Shown here piece by piece: positions 24,924 to 37,546 of a DNA stretch of 64,000 nt (positions within the stretch are counted from its first letter, which is position 1; each line of letters starts with the position of its first letter). The position numbers and the translations under genes are program-made. Under the pieces are notes generated by a model. That model saw nothing but the letters and a program-made list of their open reading frames with translations. It ran no database searches and was not told the DNA's origin. The DNA comes from Hyperoplus lanceolatus (lineage: Eukaryota > Chordata > Actinopteri > Uranoscopiformes > Ammodytidae). The stretch is taken from assembly GCA_026929865.2 (NCBI GenBank), contig CM049414.1, positions 8,833,001-8,897,000 of the forward strand, in the 5' to 3' direction.

Positions 24924-25195
24924 TTAAAGCTATAGTACGTAACTTCTGTCACCCCCATGAGCATTCTGAGTGACAACAACAACACTGTTGGCGCATCTAC
25001 ATGAGGTAAGCATCGTTGATGGTGCATAATATTTTATATCTTTTGCTGAAACCAGTTTGTGAACGCTGCCATATCGGAAAAATATAAAGAGTTTTGTCGG
25101 GCTGTAGGCTTCATCAACTTTGTGTCAACTTGTTTGCCGATGGCTTGAATGTTACCGACATTCATTAATATGAAAAAGTGACACCTTTTGATGTG
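24924..25195. mobile_element. TTAA-flanked MITE family C, copy 1
   Basis: It starts TTAAAGCTATAGTACGTAAC and contains ACCAGTTTGTGAACGCTGCC and GACATTCATTAATATGAAAAAGTGACA. The same order of blocks occurs at about 45830-46175 and, in part, at 46560-46662, both in rd3 intron 1. The right TTAA is not clear here. Confidence 0.55.
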
Positions 25196-25199
25196 TGGG

Positions 25200-28100
25200 T
25201 GAATGCAAAATGTATTCCCGTTAACTAACTTTTCAATAAATATATTCAAATCCTCCTTCTCAGATAATGGTTTTCCTACATGTGGGGGGGTTAAATCAAA
25301 AAGCCAATATACTGTAAGAAGTACAGTATGTATGAGGCAACGAATCCCCTAACCTCAGTTTGACCTAAACATGTGGTCGACTATGTCAAAGAATATCCTG
25401 AAACTAAAGTCGCCTTCTATCATGCAACTCCCTCTCTATTTGATCCCTAAAGTCGTCTTGCCATGACAGGGAGTAATCTGCCACTCGTGTCTGTGACGGA
25501 TGGACCAGGTGAACGGAGGATCAACTGTAGGGTCAACACTGGTCTCAAAGCAGCGCAGGATTCCAGAGAGCGGTCATGTGGGTTTCACCACGGCACGTGG
25601 GGATCTGAGACAAAGGATGCGGCCTGATGGCTTTTTTATTTTCCACATATCTGCGCCTTACGGTGGGGCTTGTGAGAGAGTAGAGATAAATTGCTTAATG
25701 GTTTTCCTGGAATGCCAAGTTCACAGGGAGGCTAGATTACAACTGATTTGAGAAGAATTAGCTGTTTCTCTATCCATCTCTTTCTCTCTTTCTGTTTTGT
25801 TGATTTAATGTTCAAACTTTCTCAGATTCTATGAGACTAAACAACCCAACACCGTTATTTCCAGAAGAGATTCAATTTGAGATAATACAACATCACAGTC
25901 TCAGTGAAAGTACAACTACTTAGAGGTATACTATGTAGCATTACCCCCCTGCTTTGGTTATGCTGCACATTTTCCAGCTAGAAATACACATCAGTGTTTT
26001 CCAGCTAGCTAACGAAACAGGGGAAGAAACTGGCGGCTTTTTCAGTCGCTTCACGTTTATATAATTATGCACAAACAGCACATTATGACAATCATTTGTG
26101 GTTCATATGTCGCAAGGATTTCTTGGTGAACATTCTTGGTGAACAACAGTGGAGACATTACACAAGAAGACTGGGCGTAGCGCTAAAAAACGGTAACACT
26201 CTGTATGATTACGCATTCTCCAATTTCTGTTTGTGTACACACTAAACAAACAACATAAGTATGATTAATGAGCTTGGTTGCATTTTTGAGCCGGGCTAGC
26301 AGTTGCCCCCTGCTTTCAGTCTTTATGCTAAGCTACGATAACCATGGCTGGCCTTATAGCTACAGTATATACTGAAGGCACATGCATGAGTCTTATTAGC
26401 TTCCTTTAACTTATGGTCCATTTCTGCAGAAAATCCTGCTTAACATCATCAGTCCCTCAACGTCTAATCAAGGCATTAAATTGTGTATATTCACGCTTTC
26501 AAAGAAGAAATGTGGACAAGAACCTACAATCAAAGTCTAACAAAACTGGCACCTCTGGGAGAGCCTGCTATGAAATGTGAGACTCAGAGCGTGTGCTATA
26601 TATTGAACAGCCTTGACCATACAAACAGTTCTCATGCACTCTGTCAAAATGCTGACAGATTCAAACTGAGTAGAGAAAATTTGATCCTCGGGGCTCAAGA
26701 TCAGGAAACCATAGACATAATAATGGGTCAAATAATTGCAGATTGGATTTTCACCATTATGCAAACATTTCTCAGCATAAGAAGTTCTCTGGAGGCTAAA
26801 AATGACTTCATAAATGTGAGGAGCCACGGTTTGATTTTTGATGAATAAACTTTAAAAACCCAAAAAAGAGCAAAAGAGGAGAAAGTCAAAGTGAGGGAGC
26901 ATCTGTGGCTTATGTCACGATGAATGAATAACTGTGGCAATTGGACGACAAATTCTCCTCTGTTGTTCAAGTTTGCCAGTTATCTCAATTTGTCGGTGAA
27001 AAAAAGAAGAACATACGGTAGCTCCACCAATTGGATTAGCCTGCACTGTGTATAGTAATCTGTTGCGTACCATCATGATTGAATAATGAGTCAGCGCGAG
27101 TGGATCAGTTGTAGCTTTGCTGCAGAGTGTTTGAAATCTCTCAACATTTGGAAGTAATTTCCCAAAGGGTCTGGGAAAACCCTTGCTGCCTTTCTCCTCC
27201 AAGACAAACAAGAGATGTGTTGCTGGCAGTGATTAACAATTGTGCTCATTCATAAAGCCCCGGGGCTCGTAATGAAGGACCCTGTGGCCTTAGGTAATTT
27301 GGCGTGAGGGTCTCAGATTGTCACCACCCTCACTGTGGGAGCCACTTACTGGATCAGAATCTGCAGGCCAAATAGAGAGGCAGCAGCTTGGAAAGTTTCC
27401 AGTGGGAAAGGAAGCACGGGTATGCAGTGGATGTTAAAGGACTTGAACCATGAAGTAACCTGATCAAATTTACACACACACTCCATCTGCAGGGGGCATG
27501 ACATGGAATGACAACGTTCAGCATTTTTTCAACAAAAACAGCTCCAAAGAGGCCACAACTTCTTTTCCTGGATCCAATGGTGGAGACTTGGAATGACTGA
27601 AATTCTTTTAGGCGTACTTTAAATTTCTACTCCGCAACATTTTTTTTATTACACATCCCTTCTAACTGATGGATGTTTAACGTTGAACATATTCAATGGT
27701 CAATATTGTCTTGGTATTACAGTATTTGAATTGCACTGTACATAACATAACCAGAGCCAATCTGCTGAACATCCTTGTCTGTTTATACTTTACATCAGTG
27801 TTGTACTACATGAGATCAGACTCATTCTCGAGGCCACATTTTGATGGCATTGGCCTTGGTCTCGTCTCTGACAAAGTCAAAGGTAATAGGTAAAAACCAG
27901 ACTCTGGTTGAGTGCGTTTTGAGATCGATAAGAATGCCCATTGGGAATAATCCATCGTCTGGCAGTTTTGCCATTCTTGTGATCCGAAACAGCGAGGCCT
28001 CTCATGCTCCTGTCCTGTTAATAAGTCCAGTGTGGATCTCTTCATTGCTGTCCAGAGTGCGCTTTAGACTCTCAAGACCAAGGCCTCTGGGGATATCACT

Positions 28101-29400
28101 GAATACATACACATGTACTGCATAAAGTGTATAGCAATAAAAGATTAATCACAAATCTTTATCTATGTGTTTACAGGTGTTTCAAAGGGAATGTGGATCT
28201 TTCAGATCAATTTGAGGAGTGCCTGGTTTGCAAGTTTGATCTTTATGTGTCATGTAGTGTGGGACTCGCACTGGTCCAGTCTTGGTCGTGATTTGGTCTC
28301 AGTTTAGGTGTTGATTACAACCCTATACTGTAAAAATACTAGTTTACTTACTGAAATGCCAATGCTGCATTATTTTGTGGTAAATATGATTTCTGTGTTT
28401 GTCTAGTATGTAGAACAAGTACATCCCTTCTTACTATTACCACCGTATTTGTTGACACTGTGCTTCTAATTGTTCACATTTGCTACTGGTTTGATTAGAC
28501 AAGGTGATAAGGTGATCAGGTCATGCCAGGTACAGACAGTGACAGTTAATTCAATCACATGAAATATTGCCTTGTGAATTTGTGGATCTGGGCAAATAAA
28601 TATCATAATAATGTGGATTATGACTTTATAACATTATGACATGTGAGTGCTTTGGTTGCTGCTGTCGTCTAGTGACAATTAAATGAAGAGATCAGTCAAT
28701 ATAGATACATTGCAGATTAGGATATCACATATTTTCAAAATATACAGCTATATCAAAGATGAAATGTAAATATAAAGCACTAAAACACTGCGTGTACATG
28801 AATGGTGTAGTAACATATCCAATAATATGATTTTCTGAAAATGTCCAACCAGAATACTTTTACTTTTTTCACATATAAACATGAACTTTGAATGCAGGAC
28901 TTATATTTTTTAATGTTGTGTTATTTACAGTGTTGTATTTATATTGTAAGCTGGTAATGTTTCTGAACAGCAGGTGCATCATTCAAAATTGCAAAATAGT
29001 TAAATATCAAGGGAGTGGTGTCTAAAGTCATCTGTGCTAAGAAAGAGGAACTGTGTTCAGCAGAGCAGGTAAAAGAGGAATGTCAAAAAAGTGCAATCCT
29101 ATCGAAGCTTCTTTACTTTTTTCTTTAAACAAATACCTATGTATAGAGATATTGCTCTAGCACTTTTATTCCAATGTAAGACATGGAAGAAATGCAAACG
29201 TTATACCTTTGAAGTTAAGTCAAACAGTCAACAAAGTACTTTGAAAGTGAAAAATGATTGGGGAAAGTGCCGTCATTAAGTCCCTGTGTGTCATTACGTT
29301 TGTGTTTTTGCTTTGTCCCCCTCTGACGTCTCTGAGAGGAAACCCATCCCTGTGAGCAAAGTGCATGAGAGGGGGGTGTTCACCAGCGAGGCCCCAGTCC
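25200..29400. other. Spacer upstream of rhag with degraded repeats
   Basis: No gene was recognised. 25925-26350 (GAGGTATACTATGTAGCATTAC ... GTCTTTATGCTAAGCTA) and 27800-28330 (CTTGGTCTCGTCTCTGACAAAGTC ... GGTCGTGATTTGGTCTCAG) have the look of old fish MITE-type repeats, but no clean ends or target duplications were found. Confidence 0.4.
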
Positions 29401-29403
29401 ACT

Positions 29404-29525
29404 GGCCTGCCATTGGTCACCACCAAAACCTGCACCAGTTTAAAACCAGACACCACTCTCTTCCCTCCCTTCACACAGCACACAACCCCACTTTAAAAAA
29501 GACAGATAAGGGAGGGACAGAGTGA
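29404..29525 (+). promoter_or_regulatory. rhag proximal promoter (CCAAT, TTTAAA, GATA)
   Basis: A reversed CCAAT box (ATTGG, 29412-29416), CACCC-like CA/C-rich sequence, a TTTAAAAAA TATA-like stretch (29492-29500) and an AGATAAG GATA site (29504-29510) lie within 170 bp of the rhag ATG. GATA plus CACCC elements are the known signature of erythroid promoters, fitting the red-cell expression of RHAG. The sites are inferred from sequence only. Confidence 0.5.
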
Positions 29526-29570
29526 GCTGGGTCCGACTGTGTGAGAGATAACGCAGAGTTGGTTTTAAGG

Positions 29571-32500
29571 ATGCCTGCGTACGCCACCAACATGAGGCTG
29601 AAGTTCCCCATCGTGGCCCTGTCTTTGGAGATACTCACCATCATCCTGTTTGCAGTGTTTGTGGTCTACGATGATGGGAAAGGTGACGGACACGGCGGGC
29701 ACCACGACACGAATGAGACTCATCATGAAGCAAATCCCATGGAGCTTTACCCCAGTAAGTTCTGCCTGGGTGCTGCACCCTAAAGGGAGGCTCTGCTACT
29801 GAGCCGCCCTTAATGTCTTTGAGGAGATTTGAAATGATTGATTGTTTAATGGATATACTACTTTGCCTTTGCTGCAGCTTTGAGGTTAACATCCTTTTTA
29901 TTTGGTGGAAATTATCTCTCAAAAAGTTAAGTACACCTAAATGAGGCAAGGTCCTGCAAGGGTACCTAGATAATTTCTTTATTTGTTCCACTGACTTTTC
30001 TATTTAAAAATAAATAAAAAATCTACAATCTGCTTTTGTCGTCGACCCTTGAGCTTTGATGGGGTTGAGTGAAGTTAAAAAGGAGCCGCCTGTCTCTCAT
30101 TGGAATAAATTGAATTCTCTTCTTTATAGGTTGGAATTTTTCAATTGACTTGCAAATATAATTTGAGTGCTGTTTCCAGAGCAGGTCTGCTGAATGCAAT
30201 AAGAGGAGTCATGGGGTTCTCGCCCGTCACAAAGTCTATTCATACACATGCAGCTGAGGGGTCCACAGGTTCCTGTAGGGAGAAGCCTCAGGGCTCCTGC
30301 AGCGGAGGTCACATGTGATTGGTATTACTGGCTCAAACACATACATCATAAAGAACAAAGACAGATGCCCGTTTGAATTCTTTAAGTGTTAATGTAGAAA
30401 CCATGGTACTGAGTGATTATTGAGAATTTGACTTGACGCTTATCTGCATTAAAGACAGTTGCAGCCATATACTGTTGTTTTCCAGTTGTATTAATGCCTG
30501 CATATGACTGGGTGTGGCAAGAGTGACCAATAGAGATTAGCTTAAGGCTGAGCATATCTTCTACTTCAGACGGGATGTTTTTCTTTCTTTTCTTTTGCAA
30601 TAAATGGTGTCTTGTCTTATAGTCTTATAGTACAACAGTATCTTTATGCTGAATGAGGTTAGGCTATGAGCAGTGGATAACGTGAAGGCTCGTGGTTGCG
30701 TGCAGAGAGATCAACTATGCAACGCATACCAGACATGTCTGTTTATATGTTCAAAGGAAAACCTATAAGCAGATGACTATGGAGCGGAGCATGTCAAAGC
30801 TCTCATTCACCAAATAATCATGCAGAAAATCAGGTGCATTTTAAAATAATGTAGTGACACAAACTAATACAGGTTGTATTGTATAATTTAACACGGCAAT
30901 ACTTAAGAGCCTTGGAAAAGAAGAAAAATAGTTGGTTTTGTAGAAAGAAAAAAAAGGCTGAAAATGTGTCACTTTTAAAAAAATGAGATGATGAATCTTT
31001 GCACTTGTTGAATCTCTCCTCTACAGTAAGCACTACAGTAGGCCCTGAGGGGATACCCTCTCACTACTTGGCTCACCCATTTCCCCAGAGAGTTACCTAA
31101 CATCTGGGCGTGGTGCCAGTCACCATGGCTGCTTTCCAGCTTTACCTCCTCCAACATCCTAAAAGTCTATCTGCTCACTAGAAGCCCCTTACTATAAGGA
31201 GAGCAAGTCTCAGTCAGCCAGCTGTCCAAGGGCAAACTGCTTTCACTGATATCAAGGCTCGTTGTTAAAAAAAAATGTTGACCACATGTTGAGCAACAAG
31301 GACACATTGGGATTTTTCTAGCGGACTTTGAACACAAAAATAAACATTTCACAGCTGTTTTCTTGTGAATTTGTACAGACTCTCAACAACTGATTTGACT
31401 ATAAAAGTTAAGAATGCCATTTCACAAGGATGAATCCACATACCTGTCTGTCAAACTGATTGATTTAATTGGTTTACTATATTACTTTCTTTTCTTTCTT
31501 TTTTTTTACCAATCACTGAGGAATTTCAAGCTTGACAAGCTGAGATATGACTTTAATCATCCCTAACTACAGCCTGATGATAGTCACAGTATTCTGTTGA
31601 GGGTTGTTTTGGAGATGATGACAATTGGGTCATTATTCAGTTAATCTACATTAGGGTGCTTCAAATATATTTGAAATATATTAATCTCTTCCGACAACAT
31701 TCACACTACAATCGTTTTTATAGAGCTGCCAGGCAACAGCTGAGTAGATCTGAGTAGCTCAGTGGGCTGGTTAATGATTAAAAAGCAACATCTGTTTAAA
31801 TCAAGTTTTTTGAGCACGTGTAAAAACTGGACAAAACATTACAGTTGGGGTGCCCTTAGCTCAGTCAGTTGGTAGGGGGTCCCCCAGCAGCAGACCCGGG
31901 TTCAATTCCCAACAAAACAAAATTACACTTAATTTAAATTTCGTGCATTTTTGGATTCTTCCTCACAAAAGTAGAGGTTTCATGTCTCACTCCTTACCAA
32001 ATGTTAAGAACTTGCTGACATACTCTCTCTGTAGGTATATTGTTTGTAAAGTAGGGTGAATTTAATCTCACACATTTGTCTGTCATGCTAAAGTTACTGC
32101 ATCTTAAACTAGAGCATGCTTTATGTTCTCTTTCATGGAAAAAGGTGGATACTCGCTATTTAACACGTGACATTGCGTTTTGTTTAATCAAAAATGGAAG
32201 TGTAAAAACGAAGTGTTTCGATTTTAAAGGAGGGTGGGGTTATGTGCCGAACTATGTCTTGTCAGGACGAATAGACCTTATGAAGCAGTCTCCCCTTGTG
32301 TCTGGTCTTTGTGCTAAGCTATACGCTCACCAGCTGTTGGCAGTAACTTCATCTTAACTAGCCCTCATCAACAGAGTCAATGAATGTATTTCCCACGTGT
32401 CAAATTATTCCTTTAAGACTCGCAGAGCAGCAGTAAATTCAGCCTTTGAAAGTCAGAAAGTAAAGAGCGTCCTGTCGGGACAATAGTGGCAGCATTCACG

Positions 32501-35500
32501 TTCATTACAGGCCGAGGAAATGTAGCACATTGTTCCACTGCCTGCGCACACGTACACGTTGATTGGTTTTCCATGAGGGGCTCATCTTAACGAGCTTAAT
32601 GGCTTTTGGGGAAACAGGAGACCGACTTCCTGACGAGCTCAGGGTGTAAGCACCCATTTGTACACCAAACCCCCCCCCCCCCAAATGACTGAGATTTATG
32701 GTAAATCAACTGTATAGTTTATCCACTGTATAGTTTATCCATTTAAGTCTATTGCTGTGAATATAGTGATAGCAACATGTATGGGTCCTGACAAACAAAT
32801 GTTGCCATCAACAAATACTATTATCATAAGGGTTTGCTGAATGTCTCCTCCCCTTGAGACTTCATAAGTTTAAACTCAAGATCAGGGCCACCAAGTCAAC
32901 AGGAACGCCAAGTTTTTTTCCCCCAGAATCCCATTCATAGTGTGATTGAATTGCTTTTCCAGCCGACTGGTCACGGCTGACAATGCAGCCCCTGTGGACG
33001 GAAATTTACCACTGTGAAGGGTAAACTGCTCGATAAATCATTTAAACAACAAAGTCAAAAGAACACTGCCGTGAAGAGCAATGTGGCAGCAAATGGCCAG
33101 TATCTAATTGAAGGCAGTGTATCGTGAGGGCGATTCAATTTCACGTCCACATTTAGTTGAGACTCTCACGACAAAGCAGGGTCCTGTGGTTGAATAAGCA
33201 GCATGAACTAACCCCCACCCTCCCCACTCTTCATTCCTCCAGTGTTTCAGGATGTCCATGTCATGATCTTCATCGGCTTCGGATTCCTGATGACCTTCCT
33301 GAAGAGATACGGGTTCAGCAGTGTGGGTGTGAACTTGCTCCTAGCTGCCTTCGGCCTGCAGTGGGGCCTCCTCACTCAGGGCTTTTTTCACTTGACAGAC
33401 GGCAAGATCAAACTCACCATCTTCAAGTAAGAATGTATTTTCTGTTTTGTTCATCAATCCATCTGAGTGACCTTCATGCAGTTTTTAAAGATGGAGTCAG
33501 TGATTCTGGAGAACGCTTGTCGTCAGACTCACCTTTCGTCAAAATCAGTGAATATCTCCTCACCATATATATATATATATATACGTACTGTGTGTGCGCT
33601 GAAAAGAAAAAAAATCTGATGAAAATACACAGCCTAGGCTCTGTAAAATGGTATGTTAACAAATGGGGCCCACCGTTGTAAGCGATATACCCCTTCACAG
33701 AGCCTAGTATGTGTTTTAAACAGCAGGGCTTTTTTTTCAGCGAACACACAGTACGGATTGTGAGAAGAAGATTTTTAAGTGATTTCGACAAAAACTTATT
33801 TCAACAACAAGCGATGAAAATCACTTACACCACCTTTAAAAATACATCTTAGCATGCTGAGTAGCTCTGACAGATGAGAATGACGGTTAAACTGCCTTTC
33901 CTCAATGTCCTGCAGAATAATCAACGCAGACTTCAGCACTGCTACAGTCCTGATCTCCTTCGGGGCCGTTCTGGGTAAAACCAGCCCTGTGCAACTCCTC
34001 ATCATGACCGTCCTGGAGATCTTCATCTTTGCTGCCAATGAGCATCTTGTAGCCACTGTCTTTGAAGTAAGTACACAGTGGCCGTGAACCCTTGCATTTT
34101 GCCCAGCAACATTAGCTGTGTGCACTTAATCAACACCTTCTCTCTCACAGGCTAATGATGTCGGAGCATCCATGATCATCCATGCTTTCGGCGCCTACTT
34201 CGGCCTGGCAGTGGCTCGGGTGCTTTACCGACCAGGTCTAAGAAACGGACACGAGAACGACGGATCTGTTTACCACTCTGATATGTTTGCTATGATTGGT
34301 AAGCACTTGTAATGATGACATGTATTAGTCATATGTTTACAGCAGTGACATGTTTTGTTTGGTTCCCTCACTGGTTCATCTCTGGCCTCCTTCACAGCTA
34401 TGACTTGTGCCACCTAGTGGACACAGATAGCAATGCAGCATGTGCAGTGATAAAGCCATAGCGACTTTACACTGTTCATCAGAAATAGGCTGTTTGAGTA
34501 CTTTGTAACTTTGGGTTTGTCCGTGAACATTTTCTCATGGATATTCTTATGATTGAATAAAGAAACATTTCTCACAGGACAATTAGATCCCTTGAAGTTA
34601 GAAAGCTATATGAAAAGTTACAATGTTGTTGTTTACAGCATAAGGGCCACCACTTATGTTTGCACATTTTCTAGTCTTCCGTTTGGTTCAAGGTGCCTTA
34701 ACATCATTCAGTCTTGATTAACAGTGATAATACTGAGGATTATATAGAAAAAAATGTTTTGTAAACTGCTGGTTCTGCAAATAGTAGCAGTAGTGGTAGT
34801 CATAGTATTAAACTAATCCCCTCCCCTGAAACTGCCTAGTGCACCTTTAAATCTATAAGTATCAAACTTTCAGTGGGATTCGATATGAATGATATTTTTA
34901 AAAGATTAATCAATTGCTGTTTTCTTTTCACGCTGTTCCACAGGAACCGTCTTCCTGTGGATGTTCTGGCCCAGTTTTAACTCTGCCATCGCTGAACCGG
35001 GCCTGACTCAGCTCACAGCAGTGATGAACACCTATCTCTCACTGGCCGCCTGTGTGCTCTCTGCCTACGCCATCTCCAGCCTCGTGGAGCACAAAGGAAA
35101 ACTGGACATGGTCAGATAACTTTCCTTTAGAATCCAAAAAAAGCATTATTTCACCAATTAAACATTTCAAAAATCCAGTTATTGATTGTTTTTCTATCTT
35201 TATATACTACAGGTGCACATACAGAATGCCACTTTGGCTGGTGGTGTTGCCGTAGGAACATGTGCTGACATGAACATCGGGCCATATGGGGCCATGCTGA
35301 TTGGATTGGTGGCCGGCACCATCTCCACTCTGGGCTTCAAGTTTCTAACTGTGAGTTAACTTTGCACAATTGTAATGCAAGCACCAAAAGCTAAAAATTA
35401 AAGTTACTTTAAAAGTTTGGGGGTTGTTGGCAGTGTCCAGAAAATTTGCAAAAGTCTTAAAAAAATATTTGTAATTCAAGACAGTAATAAACATTTAGAA

Positions 35501-37546
35501 AAAAATCCCTTGTTTTAGCTTCTCAAATGTGTATTTTTTTCTCACCTAATGAAGGTGGTAAGATGGTAAATTAAGTATCATTGAGTTTTGGCCTGTTTGT
35601 CGGTGTGGGCATGGAAGATATGAACATTTCATCTCAGGATTATCCAGCCCCAAATAATTCTGATTAACAGTTTCATCCCAATAATCCACAACATTTTAAA
35701 GTATCTTAAAGTGTCTCTAAAATATACTGGAGTCAAATTATCTTTTTTGTAAAAACAATTATGTTGAGCCTCACATTCTTTGTTAGGGATACAATGGGCG
35801 AGCCAAGCCTTCAGCCATGGTGCCTGGTTTTAGCCTGGCTCCGCCCGCCCGCCTACTTCCGGCCAAATTTTATTTTCCCTTCAGTAGTCAGTCTGGGTGT
35901 ACAGCCCATTTCCCAGTTTTGCCGGAGATTCGACAGCCGGTCCAATCAGCGAACAGAGCGAGTGGCTGAGAACGATGACTTCAAAGTCGCGCTCCAGTTT
36001 CAGTTGCCAGAAGCCGGCTCATGACACACGTGACGACCAAACGTTATGCGATTGGTTGGTTAATCCAGAGTGGCACTGGGCAGATCCAATAGTTTTAAAC
36101 TTTAACAGACACCCGCCTCCATGAGTGAACGTTTGCCAATTACAGCACTGCCAGACCTTCTGTACAAATGAAATGAAGTACGATGGTCTGGTAGCACCAG
36201 TCTAGTCTGGTTTAGGATTAAGGAATAACTGATAAAGTGTAGCGCCCCCTTAAGGCAATTTTAAATAAATCAGGAAATCAATATTAGACCCTATGTTAGA
36301 GAGCTTTTTCAAGTCACAGAGGTTTAAACATTCACAATCCTCCCATTAACAAATATCACCACAATCGACATATTGTTTTGCCATAAAATCTTATAGCTTA
36401 CCAACCCTAGGTCGGACCAAACTTGACAGAACTCTCAAGCTCTGGGCATTTTCTGCAATTTGATTATATTTTTTTAGACCCCATATAATCGAGAAAAGAA
36501 TTGGTAAACTAGTGAAATTAATCATTAGTTGCAAAACACTTGATACTTCACTAAAAATGTGTCTGATATGATCTTAAAAATCAAAATGCATATTTCCTCT
36601 TTTTCAAAAAACCTTTTTTTCCCTTCCTCTGCAGCCCATCCTGGCTTCCAACCTGGGCATCCAGGATACCTGTGGTGTCCACAATCTGCACGGCATGCCT
36701 GGCGTCCTGGGTGGGTTGGCTGGTATTGTGGCTGTGGGTCTGGGCAAGAAAGATGGGTAAGGGACATTTCACTCCACACAAATCTTACGTGTACATAATA
36801 TAATATATATATATATCTCTATACACATGCATGTAACCGAATGTAGTTTTGATGTCAGGTTATGCTTCAATTAAATGGTGTTTCTTTCATTCCTGTCTTC
36901 TTTCTCCTCCTTTTCTTCAATAGTACTGCTGCCATGCAAGCTGCCGCCCTGGCTTCATCCCTTGGGTTCGCTCTGGTTGGAGGGGCTATTACAGGTGGGT
37001 GGAAATGGAAAACGAGGAACATAAAAGTGACACGTGACGGTTTAAGTCCTCAGCACAGGGTTTGTCAGACAGCGGAAGTGGCCAGGGTTCTTAGCGTCCA
37101 ACAAGAGTGATCAAACCTTCTTTTTTTTCTCTCTTCAAGGTTTAATAATGAAGTTGCCATGCTGGGGCCAGCCTCCTGACCAGAACTGCTTTGATGACTC
37201 TATTTACTGGGAGGTAAGAAACTCCCATTCCTCATAAATCCTGTCTGTTGTTTCTGCACTATAGGTGCTGCTGCAGCCCTCTATTTTAGTGAAGTTATTA
37301 AATGAGTGGTGTTACGGTCATATTAGAAGGATGTGGTTCACTGCATCAGTAAACTACAGTCAAGATTTATTTTTGATCTAATCTCATATCATCATGCCAA
37401 TACCACGGATACTGCCATGTATTATTTGTGTCTCTTTTCATTATGTCACGTATAAATGGTTTGGATTGCATGTTTTCCAGGTCCCCGAGGAGGAGGAGGA
37501 AAATGAGGAGAGCTTGGCTCACGCCACGAACAAAGCAGAGGTTTAA
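29571..37546 (+). CDS. rhag: Rh-associated glycoprotein (ammonia/CO2 channel)
   Basis: Ten coding exons: 29571-29754, 33243-33426, 33916-34066, 34151-34298, 34944-35110, 35213-35350, 36635-36756, 36924-36994, 37140-37213, 37481-37546. All introns are GT-AG and the frame is continuous for 434 residues (human 409). It belongs to the Amt/Rh family and moves NH3/CO2 across red-cell membranes. RHAG rather than RHBG or RHCG is indicated by [50 protein letters not shown] and the short C-terminus after [18 protein letters not shown]. The pore twin histidines are H184 ([11 protein letters not shown]) and H343 ([10 protein letters not shown]). The first extracellular loop is His-rich and has one N-glycosylation sequon, N48-E-T. 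Two MITEs sit in introns 2 and 4. The C-terminus is unusually acidic (EEEEENEE). Confidence 0.95.
29755..33242 (+). other. rhag intron 1 (3.5 kb)
   Basis: The largest rhag intron. It holds a tRNA-derived repeat at 31849-31913, a degraded repeat at about 32060-32415 containing CTTTGTGCTAAGCTATACGC, and a poly-C run at 32670-32683. No other gene was recognised. Confidence 0.7.
31849..31913 (+). pseudogene. tRNA-derived sequence (SINE head or tRNA pseudogene)
   Basis: GTGCCCTTAGCTCAGTCAGTTGGTAG resembles a tRNA 5' half with an A box (31857-31867), and GGGTTCAATTCCC (31900-31912) is a good B box and T-arm. The 3' side does not pair back to form an acceptor stem and no 3' terminator follows, so a SINE or pseudogene is more likely than a working tRNA gene. 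Confidence 0.55.
33485..33839. mobile_element. TTAA-flanked MITE family A, copy 2, in rhag intron 2
   Basis: Ends TTAAAGATGGAGTCAGTGATT and AAAATCACTTACACCACCTTTAA. It contains a TA microsatellite (33567-33582) and two facing copies of a CCTAGGCTCTGTAAA-type block that would form an inner hairpin. Confidence 0.75.
34499..34850. mobile_element. TTAA-flanked MITE family B, copy 2, in rhag intron 4
   Basis: The body matches 17876-18262 (GTAACTTTGGGTTTGTC, TCTCACAGGACAATTAGATCCC). The right end is AGTGCACCTTTAA with TTAA at 34847-34850. The left terminus is eroded. Confidence 0.65.
35831..36204. mobile_element. TAGCCTGG-ended MITE, copy 1, in rhag intron 6
   Basis: Starts TAGCCTGGCTCCGCCCGCC and ends GGTAGCACCAGTCTA. 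The flanking 9 bp are gcctggttt (35822-35830) and gtctggttt (36205-36213), an 8/9 match. The interior is homologous to the copy at 57812-58149 (TTTTCCCTTCAGTAGTCAGT, CAGAGTGGCACTGGGYAGAT). Confidence 0.75.

Noticed and set aside
26483..26848. 121-codon plus-strand frame
   Set aside because: No motif, an overlapping open frame of similar length on the other strand, and no exon boundaries.
31849..31913. Functional tRNA gene
   Set aside because: A and B boxes are present, but the acceptor stem does not close and no terminator follows.
36525..36798. Open frames on both strands around 36.5-36.8 kb
   Set aside because: They overlap rhag exon 7 in wrong frames; the Rh motif [10 protein letters not shown] fixes the real frame.
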